A stretch of DNA of 64,000 nt from Semisulcospira habei (GCA_036245525.1 BTPG01000006.1:89617035-89681034); one strand, 5' to 3'; shown: positions 40,433-51,845, counted from the first letter of the stretch. Made by a program: numbers and translations. Notes: generated by a model not told the origin, from the sequence alone.

Positions 40433-42881
40433 TGTATAACCTCAGCATTCGATTTTCGATGGCGAGCAGGGAAGCTGGAAGATCTGGCCGTAGCGACGAC
40501 TCCAAGTGCAGCTGGCATCTCCCATGTGTACACCAATCTTCTCCAACAGAAGAAGTGTCAGGCTGAAAGGCGATCCGCTGGCGTGTCAGCAGTCCTAACA
40601 GTGAACAGAAAGGCTCTGAGGGACGCTCCTACTCTGCACTGCTCCCATCCTACTTGGAGTCCTACTCGAACTGGATGGGCACGAACTCCATCCTCCATGG
40701 AATCCGCGAAGAAGCCACGTAGGACCTGTCCCGTAGCGTAAGCAGAGTAGTCGACGGCGAATAGTGGGCAGGCACCCTAGCCTACCGCCAGCCAACTGGT
40801 TTCAACGTCGGACCTCCAGCAGTCACAAGTCCTGGAGACGCATAGCTGCCCTCAGGACTCTGTCTGTCTCACATCTGCCACGACGCCGAGGAACTTGTGT
40901 CGAGTCGACAGGTCGAAGATCGGCCGCCATATCCGCCGGCTCGGGTACGATAAGAATCAACTGTACTGTCGCGGAAGCATAGCGCGGGACCACCTCCAAG
41001 GTTACAACTGTAAGGTCCCGCCATGCTGTCGCCATGTCTAAGCCCCGGTACTCGTGCCCCAGGCTGCATGGACCCACAACGCCCTCTGTCGCATCGCAGA
41101 ACCTCGTTCACCCCCGCGAGAAGCTGAACAGGGAGACTCTTGTTCCATCCTCGTCAGACCCCTGGCTGCGCCCTGCCTGCACCCGCACGCTGTCATCCAC
41201 CGCCGGGCGTGTATCTGCACAAAGGGCTGTTGAGAGAGAGTCCATCTGCTCCGGTCAGGCGCCGCAGAACACCGGAACTCCAAGTTGTCTCCACGCAGCC
41301 ACGCGAACCGCCCCGCTAGGTCCCGAAGCTGAACTGCACCCGTTAACACAATGTAGACTGACGTCGGCCCACACAGTGAGGTCGGTCGGACCAGTCTTCA
41401 TGCCGCGCTGACATCTACGAAGGTAGACTGCTTACTTGCTAGTCATCTGCCGCACGCTGGAAGGAGGCTGCCACTGTCAATCCCGGGACCGCGCCGTCAG
41501 CGTCTCAGAAACGTCGCCTCCGTCCCTCGGCTGCCAGCCAAGTAGTTCCGGCGCAGAGGAAGAACTGTGCCTCCGCGGAAGAGTGGTCCCTGCCAATCCC
41601 TTCCGAAGGTCTGCGCTGAATGCCGACACGTCCTGCATCAGTGTCCCTGGAAGACTGCTACGTCCAGCGCTGTCAGCAGCGCGAAGCGGCTGTGCCACAC
41701 GTCCTCGTTAGCCTCCTTGACGGCCTGCCAGGGGGGTCAAAGGGAGTTCTTCACCGGGCAGAGCCCTGTGTAGCTGATTCTTTAACTCGGTCGGCAGCGA
41801 GCAAGCATGCAGGACGGTAACTCGAAGCATCAGAACGCGGTCTGCAGTCACAGCCAAGCGTTGACTTCTTACTGGCCCGGGACGTCTAGGTCACTGCCAC
41901 TGTCTTGGTTCCCACCTAGTTACTCTGGGCCGGCTCTGTCAGACGGTCTCTGAAAGGAGTCAGATGGTTGAGGCGGTAAAATCCCCACAGCTGCGACCAT
42001 CTTTCTTCCAGCTATGGGGCGCCCACAACACCGGTATGGGTCGACTCGCATCCTGAACAAGGCAGGCAAACCACATGCTCGTCAGAGAGCCACTAAAAGT
42101 TGCGACATATCGTGCAGGTACGAACCTGGTAACTGCAACAAGAGGTTACAATGAAGAACGAGCGAGCATGGCCTCTGAGGTCACGCAATAATAAACCGCG
42201 TGCGAGGGTGAATCGAACATAATCGAACACAATCGAACTCAAACGAGTGCACAGCGCGTGCCTACGCTCGGCGCTCATCCCCATCCCAGAGCGCCGGTCG
42301 AGGGCATTCACTGAGATATTACCTGGCCATGGCGGAACAAGGAGCAAACCCACGTCTCTCCAGTGAAGCAGAAACCACCGGCAGAAGGCCAAAGAATCCC
42401 GCCGCACAGGCACGACCGGGCAGGTACGAAGGGTCGAACCAGCGTCAGGCAAGGCCGCGTGCTCGCAGTCCCAACAACAAATTCCCAGTCGGCTAAGTCC
42501 CCAACGGCCAATGAACGAGTGAACCGTCACAGGCGTGAGCACTAGAAGTCCCAAACTCGACTCTAAAAGCTCTAAAAGTTCCAAAGTTCCAACGAACGAA
42601 CAGTAAGCAAAGGTCGTCAGTCGACCGGTCGAAGAAAAACGTAGAGCGCGATACAGACACAACCTTCCACAGTGCTAGCTAAGAACTAAACTGGGGTATG
42701 CCGGGTAATCTCGTACTGGATGGGAATAAGGGAAGGCTAGTCGGGTTATGGCTTGGTCTATGGCGCCCCACTCCTGCCAACACTCCCTTATACGGACACA
42801 ACCAAATTTTGGCTAAAATTATGCTAGCTAAGGGACTTTCCTAACTGTAATACCATTGGTAATGTGTTTTGAGAAAACAAA

Positions 42882-43365
42882 AATGAAAATTCAAATGAGC
42901 TTTTTCTCTGTCATCTTGATCATCTTGGTTTAGACATTTCATTATTTTACAAAAAAATTATTTCTGGCTTCACTCCCAAATGGGTTTTACTTACAATTAC
43001 AGCTCTGTTTCAATATATCGCCATTGCTGGGGTCCATGAAATACGACCGTGATATATCCATTCATGATATACTGAGTCTGCTGACTGTGTTGGAGAGTGG
43101 GAAGGAAAGAACAAAAGGGAGCAGTGGTAGTATGTCACATGGTGGTTGTGAGTCAATCTAGTCTACCATGAAAAGGGGTTGACTGGAGGGCTTCAAACCC
43201 CCCCAGTCTAATTATTGGTCCTTTCACTTCCAAGGTCAAACACAATCACAACAGTTTTCAAAACAATGCACGCTCATTCTTTTTACATTGACCATGACCA
43301 CTCCAGGGTAGCGGTGACTGCTCAGCCTGGCAACTTTTTAAGCTCAAAGCTAATGGGTCTCTAAA
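42882..43365. other. Intronic anonymous sequence
   Basis: No exon or repeat end was recognised between DIRS-3 and the hAT-like MITE. Confidence 0.4.
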
Positions 43366-43372
43366 CATGAGC

Positions 43373-43520
43373 CAGGGGCGGATCATTTACCTCAAAAGGG
43401 GGGCGGGGGCGGGGGGGGGGGGGGGGGGAGGGGAATCTGTTATAGCATCTCAAAGAATTTGGTGGGGGGATCCCAAAACCCCTGGAACACCCCCCACCCC
43501 ACCCACCAGATCCGCCCTTG
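43373..43520. mobile_element. hAT-type MITE
   Basis: TIRs CAGGGGCGGATC and, inverted, CAAGGGCGGATC bound 148 bp with G/C homopolymer tracts. The direct flank CATGAGC occurs on both sides (43,366-43,372 and 43,521-43,527), close to the 8-bp duplication expected for hAT. It has no coding capacity. Confidence 0.75.
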
Positions 43521-43527
43521 CATGAGC

Positions 43528-43971
43528 CAGTGTAAACGAACCTTTTGCTGCAGTTGGCACTGGAGGTGAAAGCTATCACCTGAGGCATTTGCCACACACT
43601 ACAGTCACCTGTGATATTGTCTTTATGAAACAGACCTTCATACGCCACTGCAGGCATTGGGGACCAACATAAATTGTCTTGCTAGTCGTAAATCTACATT
43701 CTTTGTTAATGGCATGAAAGGGATGGTCAGATGTTCAATGATATATTGAGCGGTCCAGGGAACTGATGTCTATAGATTATGACACCAGCACAAGGCATTG
43801 CTTTTGTTTGGCTGAGTTGTGTCATACATGCATCTATAAATTGCCAACACCTCCCTTAATTGGCCACATCATTTGACAGGCGTTTCGTACATTTTGATCC
43901 GCCATTCTGACACATAGGAGATAGCATTTTCAGAAGAAAACATTAATGTCAACTCCTTGCATCAACTTTAC
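43528..43971. other. Intronic anonymous sequence
   Basis: Nothing recognisable between the hAT-like MITE and the next TTAA MITE. Confidence 0.4.
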
Positions 43972-44196
43972 TTAACCCATATCATACTGAGGCTAAAAGC
44001 TCCATATTTGTACACTGCCATAATGCAAGCTACATTGTAGTACTGACAGATAAGGATATAGACCAATGGCTTTAGTTCAAGGGTGGTGCCAGAATAGCTT
44101 GGCGCCTAAAGGCGCCTAGCTATTCTGGCACTACCCTTGAACTATTTTAGTGAAACATATTTCACACACTGGTCTATTGCGAATGATAAGGGTTAA
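43972..44196 (-). mobile_element. TTAA-flanked hairpin MITE, family A, full-length
   Basis: TTAACCCATATCATACTGAG at the low end and GAATGATAAGGGTTAA at the high end. The hairpin lies at about 44,075-44,150. It is the reverse orientation of the copy at 15,967-16,187, with all blocks present. Confidence 0.8.
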
Positions 44197-45030
44197 AATA
44201 ATGCTTGCTAACATGTTTTGTTTGAAGTCACCACCAAGGCAAGTAATCTAACAAAACCGACAGCCAGATGCAGCTAGTGGAGTGTCTGCGGCCATCCTGC
44301 ATCTCAACAGTGAACAACTTCCACCTGAAATAAACCTAGACTTTCAGCATTCATTGTACTGTCACAGGGCCTCTGTGCATGTGTGTTCTTCATGTGTAGG
44401 AGGTCTTTGGCGGTTCCGTGTCAGAGTAGTCCCGCCCACCAGCTCAGAATCTTAACTGCTGACATGGTGTGTGGCTACAAACTTTCATTATACATCAATT
44501 TTGTGCTTACAGCCGTAATCATTTACATGTGTGGTCTTAATCTGGAGGAGGTCATTCGGTGTTTAGTGTAAAACCACGGTGTGCGTGGTAAGTGTGAGAG
44601 TTGTCAGCTGGAGGTTTGGGCTGGTGACAAAGATATATCTCGGTTCAGACATCCACAATTGGTCAGATTTTTTTCAGGATCAAAGGTCCCTACCCTGATA
44701 TATCTGGAATCGCGACATAATGAAGCACAATATATATCGATTCACAGCTGTAACATAAAATCCGGTAATCTCAAAAATTCATTTTTCTTTAAAAGGTATT
44801 TTTTCGAAAAATACTTACCGATGACATGACTGAATGGGAAGTGTCTACTACTTACTCATTCTAGCCTAAGAGCCAGTTGTGTTAAAACACAACCCGGGAG
44901 GCACTCGGGGAACCCCGAGGGGACCAAGAGTTGTCTCCCTATACCCACCACCCGGAAGCCGGGTACCCATAATCCCTGTCAGGATACTTAGCGCACCAGC
45001 GGCAAGCGGGCCAGGTGGGAGGGTCGTTTG

Positions 45031-45129
45031 AGTCATGTCATCAGTAAGTATTTTTCAAAAAAAATACCTTTTAAAGAAAAATGAATTTGTTTCTTCAAAA
45101 ACATTACCGATGACATGACTGAATGGGAG
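45031..45129. repeat. DIRS-4 internal complementary region
   Basis: TCAGTAAGTATTTTTCAAAA followed by ACCTTTTAAAGAAAAATG is the inverse of the low terminus. TTTCTTCAAAAACATTACCG onward is the inverse of the high terminus. The ATTTG junction shows how the two ends join. Confidence 0.88.
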
Positions 45130-46167
45130 AATTGCGAATAGGAGATGGGTGCCGCGCTCCAGCACACCTTAGGGCCCAAGGGCCGTCCTCCCTAATGCAA
45201 ACTCCCGACGACCCTAGGTAGGTGAATACCTATGGCGCTGAGGCGCCAGGAGGGAGTTGTGCCCCCCGCAAAAAGGCCCAAAAAGGAGTCTCGCTGGCCT
45301 GGCAGAACTCTGCGATCGAGGCGGGCGAAGTCATCCTGCCCGCCAGCCTCCAGTAGCCACGAAGTGTAAGACAGTAAGTCCCTGACGAATGTGACGTTTG
45401 TGGCCATGCAAGTGCCTAGATAACGTAACTGTAGCCTCTAACCTCCCTGAGGGAGGGGTCCTGTAATTCAGAACCTATGACTGAGCGTAGCCAGGAAGAA
45501 CGTCCGGCATGTAGCGTCAGTGGTGCCGGAACTGGCAAAGAGGCGAGCGCGTCCGTAGCGAACGGCTATGTCGTAGGCACACGTGAGGCTTATACAGGGA
45601 TTTGCTATGTGGTCTCCTGGTGGAATAGCGCCCCGTAAGCGGGCGCAAGGTGAACCCGGGGACCAAGGCGCAGCGGTCCAGGTAAGGTATGGTCCGAGAG
45701 GAGCTGTACGTAACTGTTCCCTCGAACTGTAGGCAGACCGGGCGAGTCGTAGCTCCTGAAGCTCGTTAACCAATCCACCATAGCCACATCCCTCAGGCGC
45801 CGTATGGCTGCAAGGGCAAGAAGGAGCATGCGATGACTCCTCACGAGGGGAGTCGACAGGAGGCTCCGGACGAGCGCGTGTAAGTCTCTCCGAACCGGGC
45901 TCTGAGGAGAGGCGGGTTATCTGCCGGCAAGTGGACCCCCAGCAGGATCCCGGCGGCTTACTTGGAGACGAGTGGGTACCGAGATTGGACGTGGGACGTC
46001 GCCAAGCGCGACTCTCTGAACTGGGCTCTGTGAGGCGAGTTCTCTGCTTCTCAAAGCTGTGTCCGGGCTCGCTCCATCCGGGTAGCGGCCTCGTCGGTCA
46101 AAACCCCCACCCTGTGCCCTAGTCCACTGAAATCGTTGTGGACACCCTCCACAGGATCGTCCTGGTC

Positions 46168-46470
46168 TCATGCGCCGATCCTCCGAAGGTGTCCTGGTGC
46201 ATTCCGTGTGTAGCCACTGGTCCCACCGGGGAAGACTGGCCCAGATCTACCGTCGGTCCAGGTAGTGTCACGCACGGAGGGAGTTGAAGTTTTTTCCCCA
46301 AGCACCAGGGTAGGGGGTACGCACTGGTCAGAGGATCGCCAGCTGCCCTGATCCTGGAAGTACACCTCCGCTGTCGCGTTGTCGGAGAGGAGAAGCTCCT
46401 GTGACCTATCCTTCCTCCCACGAGCAGAAGAAGAAGGTCTAGTAGTCCGCGTCGGATCCAAGCTAAGCAT
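46168..46470 (-). pseudogene. DIRS-4 RNase H remnant
   Basis: Encodes ELLLSDNATAEVYFQDQGSW, corresponding to LVLSDDTTVVAYIQKQGGT of DIRS-2. The catalytic Asp context LSDN is kept, but the rest is diverged and the upstream and downstream frames do not join. Confidence 0.65.
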
Positions 46471-46755
46471 GCTCTTGTCCGCGAAGTCCGAAGGTCGGAG
46501 GGTTGGACTCGAGAAGAATCACGGAAGTAGGAAGCGTAGCTTGAGCAGCTGGGCTTAGAGACGACTAATGTGCGTAGATCCGACTCCGTGTAGTGGCTAG
46601 GTCCTCCGCCACGAGCACAGCCAAGCGGTACCACCTGTCCGAAGTCCGGCACCCCCTGGGTGCCCAACGAGAGTTGTCGAGATGGTTAGACGTCAGGGAG
46701 AAGGGGCTGCGCCTTGGTTCCCCAGTGTCCACGATGGATGAGAACCCCCAGTGAG

Positions 46756-48411
46756 TCAGGTGGCGATGCCGGGCAACTTCCGCAGCAGGGCGGCGGCGAT
46801 GAGCTTGGATGTCCCGTCCAGCGCCGGCCGAGTGTCCATCCGCGCAGAAGGACAGGTCTGACGGAACCGCAGCACTGGAAGCCGAAGAAGAGGGAGAGGA
46901 GAACGGCTGAGACGTCCGAGCAACCAGTCCGAGGGGTCGTCAGCCGTCAAACTCCGGGTGTCGAAATCCCGCTGTCCGGAACCGGCGACCGAGGAGGGCG
47001 ACGAGGGCTCCGAGGGAAGGAATCCCGCTGACGGCGAGCCGCAGAGGTCGAAGACTCCCTCCGAAGGGAGAGCAAAAGACGGAGCGACGCGGTGAGGGTC
47101 TCCTGAGAGCCGAAGGTGGGTCCCGACGAGGAGAACGGCTGCGACGAGGAGGAACGGAACGGAGAGGACGAGGGAAGGGGAAGTGGCCGGTCGATGGGAA
47201 GAGGAACGGGACGAACGGGAGTCCGAACGAGATGGGGAACGCGAAGAAGGCAAAACCCGTCTTGAGTCGAGGGAGTCCTGATCCGTCGAACGATGAGTGG
47301 AAAAGGTCCTCCTACGATCTTGCGAAGCAGAGCGATAATGGAGAGTAGAATCCCGGCGCCTACGATCTTCGCCAACAGGAGGCTCCGTACGAGTGCGTGT
47401 AAGTCTCTGTGAACCAGGCTCTTGGGAGAGGTGGGTTGCTTGCCGGCAAGGGGACCCCTGTGGCCAGAGACGAGTGGGAACGAACCAGGCTCTTGGGAGA
47501 GGCGGGTTTCTGTGCACTAATCCGTTGAATACTCAGTGGCGTCTTCTGTGTCGGATCAAGTTGGCCTCGCGCGTCTGGTGCCGGGGGGGCACAGCGGAAG
47601 GCGTCTCGGTAATCTCCAAGCACCAGAGCGGGAAGGTCCTCCTATGATCTTGCGAGGGAGAGCGATAACGTCGAGTAGAATCCCTGTGTCTACGCTCTTC
47701 ACAACCAGGAGGCTCTGGACAAGTGCGTGTATGTCTCTGTGAACCAGGCTCTTGGGAGAGGCGGGTTTCTTGCCGGCCGGGGGACCCCCAGCGGAATCCC
47801 GGCGGCTTCCTCTGAGACGAGTGGGGAACGACGGTGGAGGAGGGACGCCACGAGCGTCCCACCAAACCAGGCTCTTGGGAGAGGCGGGTTCTTTCCACCA
47901 GCTGTGTCCGGGCGCGCTCTCTAACGGAGGCGGTCTTGATGGTCGAACTCCCACTCTGTGCACTAATCCCTCGATTACTCAGTGGCGTTTTCTGTGTCGG
48001 ATCCAGTTGGTCTCGCACGTCCGGTGCCGGGGGCACAGCGGAAGGCATCTCGGCAATCTTCAAAGTACCCGAGAGGGTAGGATGCTCCCTCCTATAAAAG
48101 TTCCAGAGATTAGACCATCGCAGCTCCGGCCAGGTAGCACAGACGTCACAAGTGTGGTCGGAAGCACACCCAGCGCACAGGAGACAGCCTGTATGGATAT
48201 CCGACGGCCACTGGAAGCCTCCGCATCGTTTGCAGGTGTCGATAGTAGTATCCGCTCCCTTGGAGACGAGCATCCTTACTAGAGTCCCTGGCTGTGCACG
48301 TGAATGTCTCTGAGCCGGGCTCCGAGGGAGGCGGGCTTTCTGCCAGTAAGGGGGACCCCCAGCGGGATCCCGCGGGCTTTCTAGGAGACAAGTGGGACCG
48401 ATAGTGGACAT
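46756..48411 (-). pseudogene. DIRS-4 gag-like protein with SR-rich repeats
   Basis: Two frames (47,533-48,411 and 46,756-47,517). The upstream part has a Cys/His cluster: CKRCGGFQWPSD, TGCLLCAGC, DHTCDVC, then ATWPELRWSNLWNFYRRE. It is followed by repeats of RLSQEPGSQRHTRTC/PPGCEERRHRDS/SQDHRRTF, each about 60-100 residues. The C-terminal part is Ser/Arg/Pro-rich. The Cys pattern suggests a zinc-binding nucleic-acid module. The frame breaks near 47,530. Confidence 0.6.
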
Positions 48412-49314
48412 GGCTTCTTGGAAGGCTTAGTCCGGGCGCGGTCCCTCCTGGAAGCGGCCTCATCGATCCAGGCCCACTTCGTGCACTAGTCCACTGAATC
48501 CGGTGTGGGGCTTCCCACAGGGACGTCCTGGTCTCAAGCGACCGGTGCCAAGGATACGTTGGATGGCGTATCCACATCCTGCGCATAGGAGACCCGACCT
48601 AGTGGTTGTCCGACGGCCACCGGAACATCTGCCTTGCGTGAAGGACATCAGCATGCCCCTCTTCATCGGGGCGGAACGGGATCCTTCAAGCAACAACAGC
48701 ATAGGTCGCTCCCGCCTGCAGACGCTTCAATGCTGCCATCCGCACTGCTGAGGCCAGGTGACACAATCATCCCAATGTGGCAGGAGGCACCTCCCGTGTC
48801 GGAAGACAGGCCTAGTCCCAATGGGCGCTGCCTGGACATGAAGAACACACCTACCAGTAGCAGCCGGGCTGGTGCTTACAGCCGAGAAGCTGCTTGTCCT
48901 CTCAAGGTGGTAGTGTATTGCAACGTCCTAAGAAGTCGGACGTGTGCGTAATTGTCTTACCGAGCGGGCCTTGCCAGAGGCTGTTCACGTGCGCTCCCCC
49001 TGGCAGCGGCCTCCACGATCCACGCTCGCGCACTAGTCGTGACATCCGGTGTGGCTTCCCTCCCAGGTCAGTCCGTTGTCGTGCGGAAAACCCGCGGTGC
49101 CCGGAAGGCGCCTAAACCGGTGCCGATCGCTTGCAACGCAAGCATGGTCGGCGGGGAATCTGGTGCAGTGGTGAAAGACCCCTGGGGGCTGAACTAGCCA
49201 CTGTCATCTGTGTGAATGGGTAGCACATCCCTGCAACAGATAACACACCCGAAGGCCTGCGGGCGAGTCCTGTGGGACTAAGCCACGAAAGGTAGCCTTC
49301 GTAACAACAAAACA

Positions 49315-49665
49315 CACAAGCACCAAAGCGGGGTAACAGACTGTCAAGCCTGCACGCCGGCAGTGCAGCAAGAAGGTCGACTCACTGCCATCAAGCACTA
49401 AGGTGAGCAACCAACATATGTAGCAAAAGTCAAACATGTCATGACAGAAGCGAGGTACCAAACTGCACGCCTACAAATAGCCGTGCAGTAAGCAAGTAGG
49501 CCCACTGCCGCCAAGCGCTAAGGCGAGGGAACAACATATGTACCCAAAAGACGAATACGTCATGACGGAAGCGAGGTACCAAACTGCACGTCTGCAATTT
49601 AGCAGTGCAGTAACGAGGTAGATTCACCGCCGTCAAGCGCTAAGGTGAGCAACAACATATGTACC
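49315..49665. repeat. 122-bp tandem repeat in DIRS-4
   Basis: Nearly three units, each with GAAGCGAGGTACCAAACTGC, GTGCAGTAA, ACTGCCGCCAAGCGCTAAG and AACAACATATGTAC. Equivalent points at 49,325, 49,447 and 49,569 give a period of 122 bp. It lies upstream of gag, in the 5' untranslated part of the element. Confidence 0.8.
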
Positions 49666-50796
49666 AACCCCTGTCATAAAAGGAGTCAGGCCCCAAACAT
49701 TATTACTAAGGGTGACCGTGTGTGGAAAAAAACAACACCGGCCGCATGCTGTACAACTCAATACGCAATGACAACCAAGACAAGAAAAACATCTGGGGCA
49801 GTAAACCACCACTTATGTGGACATGTCACGAGGGGCCCGCCCAGCCAAGGAGTGTAAACCCCCAAGCTGTCCGCCGGAACGTATATCCACTCTCTAAGGT
49901 ACGTGAGCACTTGTCCACAGCGTATGCCTGCGTATGCGAGTGTGCGCTTAAACTCATCACCCGTATCTATACAACCATCCCGCAAGTTAAAACAGAAAAG
50001 GGGCCAGAAAAGGCGCTGGTACCGAACAAACTACGCGATGACAAGGCGTGACCCAAGCTGTGCCACTCAGCTAATCAGGCCATGGAGTAAAAGAATTCTC
50101 CACACCCAAGGTACAAATGCGTAGGAAACTTCGCTACGATTCACCAAAGGTGAGTGGGCGCGCAATTACAGTGAGAAGAAGACGAAAAACTTCTTACCTG
50201 CACAAACCAGTGCCCAGCCCGGGAACCGGCCAAGGGTCAACCCCGCTACCTTACCTCTCCGCCGAAGGGGAACGGGGGGAGACGTCCAAAACCCGCCTGG
50301 CACGACCGGCGAAGCTCACCGGACAGCTCACCAGAGGTCGAAGCGTAGGCGCTAAGCAGTGGGGACGAGAAAGCCACGCAGCAGCACAGGCAGGGCCGAC
50401 GAAACGATCCTATCTCCCGCTCTTCAATCCAACAGCAAGTCCGAAACCAGAGAACCGGTCGAAAAACCAAAGTCCGTAGGCTAGAGCCGAGTGCAAGACG
50501 ACCGAATCGTGCGCCTAAGTAGACTAGACTGGGGGATTATGGGTACCCGGCTTCCGGGTGGTGGGTATAGGGAGACAACTCTTGGTCCCCTCGGGGTTCC
50601 CCGAGTGCCTCCCGGGTTGTGTTTTAACACAACTGGCTCTTAGGCTAGAATGAGTAAGTAGTAGACACTTCCCATTCAGTCATGTCATCGGTAATGTTTT
50701 TGAAGAAACAAATACCTGTACATTCAAGTTTCCCAGCTATCTTCCCTCAATATGATCAGTCTTCAAACAATTATATTCACAACTGTTACCCCTCAC

Positions 50797-50905
50797 CCTC
50801 AGCGTCTGTCTGCGTCTTTCTTCTGCCAGTTTCTTGGCCTCGGCCTCAACCTCCTTCTGTTTCTGCTCCTCACGCTCTCTCTCTTGGATGGTGATGCGCT
50901 CCTTC
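50797..50905 (-). CDS. MFAP1: MFAP1 exon (basic/acidic helix)
   Basis: 109 nt: one nucleotide to complete Lys, then 36 codons ending R|GTGAGG, phase 0. It encodes KERITIQEREREEQKQ, KEVEAEAKKLAEERRRQTLR. The charged helix with KKLAEERRRQTL lies between RLKPVF and the DENDEEEYE block in MFAP1. The exon is intact and sits about 90 bp from the DIRS-4 5' end. Confidence 0.94.
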
Positions 50906-51589
50906 CTGAAACATCAAGTAAAATCAGTATTACTAGTGTACAACATGTGCATGAAAAAGATATCCATGAATTATCGAGTCAAAAGATCATAAACATCTAC
51001 CAGTTTGTACAGTCAAATCCACTTATGCAAGTATTACCATATTAACCCCTTCGTTTCCAGAACACAAAACAAGCAACATCCAAATGCAAGAGGCATAGAT
51101 CCTCATAAGCCCCCAGCAGTTGCAAAGCACTCTTTGTTGCAGTAGTTTGTTTAGCACAAAAAACAGCTGCAGTCAGACCTGCAACTATGCTCACAAACAA
51201 GGCCTATAAAATAAAGTTGAAAAATATGAATCGTCATTCTGCATTTACCAGGTGTTTGATGCCAATGCTGAGTTTCTTTGAAGCTTTACTGCTGTCAAGT
51301 TCAGCTCATAAATTACCGATGTGATGTAAAATCAGGGTCTGAACTAACAAACATTCCACCTTCTACCAGCCCAGGAAGCAAACCAGTCACACATAAAAAA
51401 AATAATTTAAAAGTTGGACTTCACAAACCATTTAGGACAGAAGTTAGCTACAGTAAGTTTCCATACGAAACACTGTTTATTTAAAACATGTTTTCCCACA
51501 CATCTAGTTCATTCATAGGGACTTGGAGCAGTAAAGGTGGAAAGCGCACACAAGTCTACCCTCTACACAAGGCACAATGAGTTAACTCC

Positions 51590-51845
51590 TTAACCCCCAA
51601 AAGACAAAATTATCAAAGTTTGGAGATACAGATCAACAATGAAAGTTCAAGGGTGGTGTCAGAATAGCTTGGGGCCTCTAGGCACCAAGCTATTCTGACA
51701 ACAAACATAAAATATCATGGTCGATTCACATCCTGTGGTATCATGTCAGGGCTTAACTCTTTCGAGACGTGCCGCAACCGGATTCGTGGCTTTATGCCGC
51801 GAATCCGGTTGCGGCACGTCTTGAAAGAGTTAATGGGTTGTCTTC
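51590..51845. mobile_element. Family C MITE with nested family E foldback
   Basis: TTAACCCCC starts at 51,590. The hairpin core GTTCAAGGGTGGTGTCAGAA lies at about 51,640-51,700. The right flank CATGGTCGATTCACATCCTG runs to CAGGGCTTAA, where a family E element is inserted. TGGGTT after 51,833 completes the family C end. Confidence 0.6.
51753..51833. mobile_element. TTAA-flanked foldback MITE, family E, copy 3
   Basis: TTAACTCTTTCGAGACGTGC at the left and GAAAGAGTTAA at the right, loop GGCTTTATGCC, and inner arms GCAACCGGATTCG paired perfectly apart from the loop. At 81 bp it is the most symmetric of the three copies. Confidence 0.87.

Larger units (their letters stand above)
38244..42878 (-). 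mobile_element. DIRS-3: decayed DIRS-type element
   Basis: Ends AAA|TGAATTTTTC at 38,241 and GAGAAAAC|AAA at 42,871. Inverted arms of about 180 bp lie at about 38,285-38,465 and 42,690-42,860 (TTAGCTAGCATAATTTTAGC; CGCCATAGACCA). The internal complementary region is at about 38,505-38,602. It belongs to the DIRS-1/DIRS-5 subfamily. The coding region is heavily decayed: YR pieces IRAHEVRAMAASPAL and a FYLRDL-like block are seen at about 38,790-38,985, and no RT or RNase H could be followed. At 4.6 kb it is shorter than DIRS-2 and DIRS-4. Confidence 0.85.
44778..50709 (-). mobile_element. DIRS-4: DIRS-type element lacking most of RT
   Basis: Ends AAA|TTCATTTTTC at 44,775 and GAAGAAAC|AAA at 50,702. 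Arms about 44,820-44,977 and 50,529-50,690 share GTCTACTACTTACTC, CCCGGGAGGCACTCGGGG and CCACCCGGAAGCCGGGTACC. The internal complementary region is at about 45,031-45,129. It belongs to the DIRS-2 subfamily. RNase H and gag-like pieces are recognisable, while an RT palm is not. It lies in the MFAP1 intron just downstream of the exon at 50,797, whose edge is only about 90 bp away. Confidence 0.9.

Noticed and set aside
38650..42660. Many 60-190-codon frames inside DIRS-3
   Set aside because: They are G/C-rich chance frames in a decayed element. Apart from the YR fragment near 38,800-38,985, no motif could be followed.
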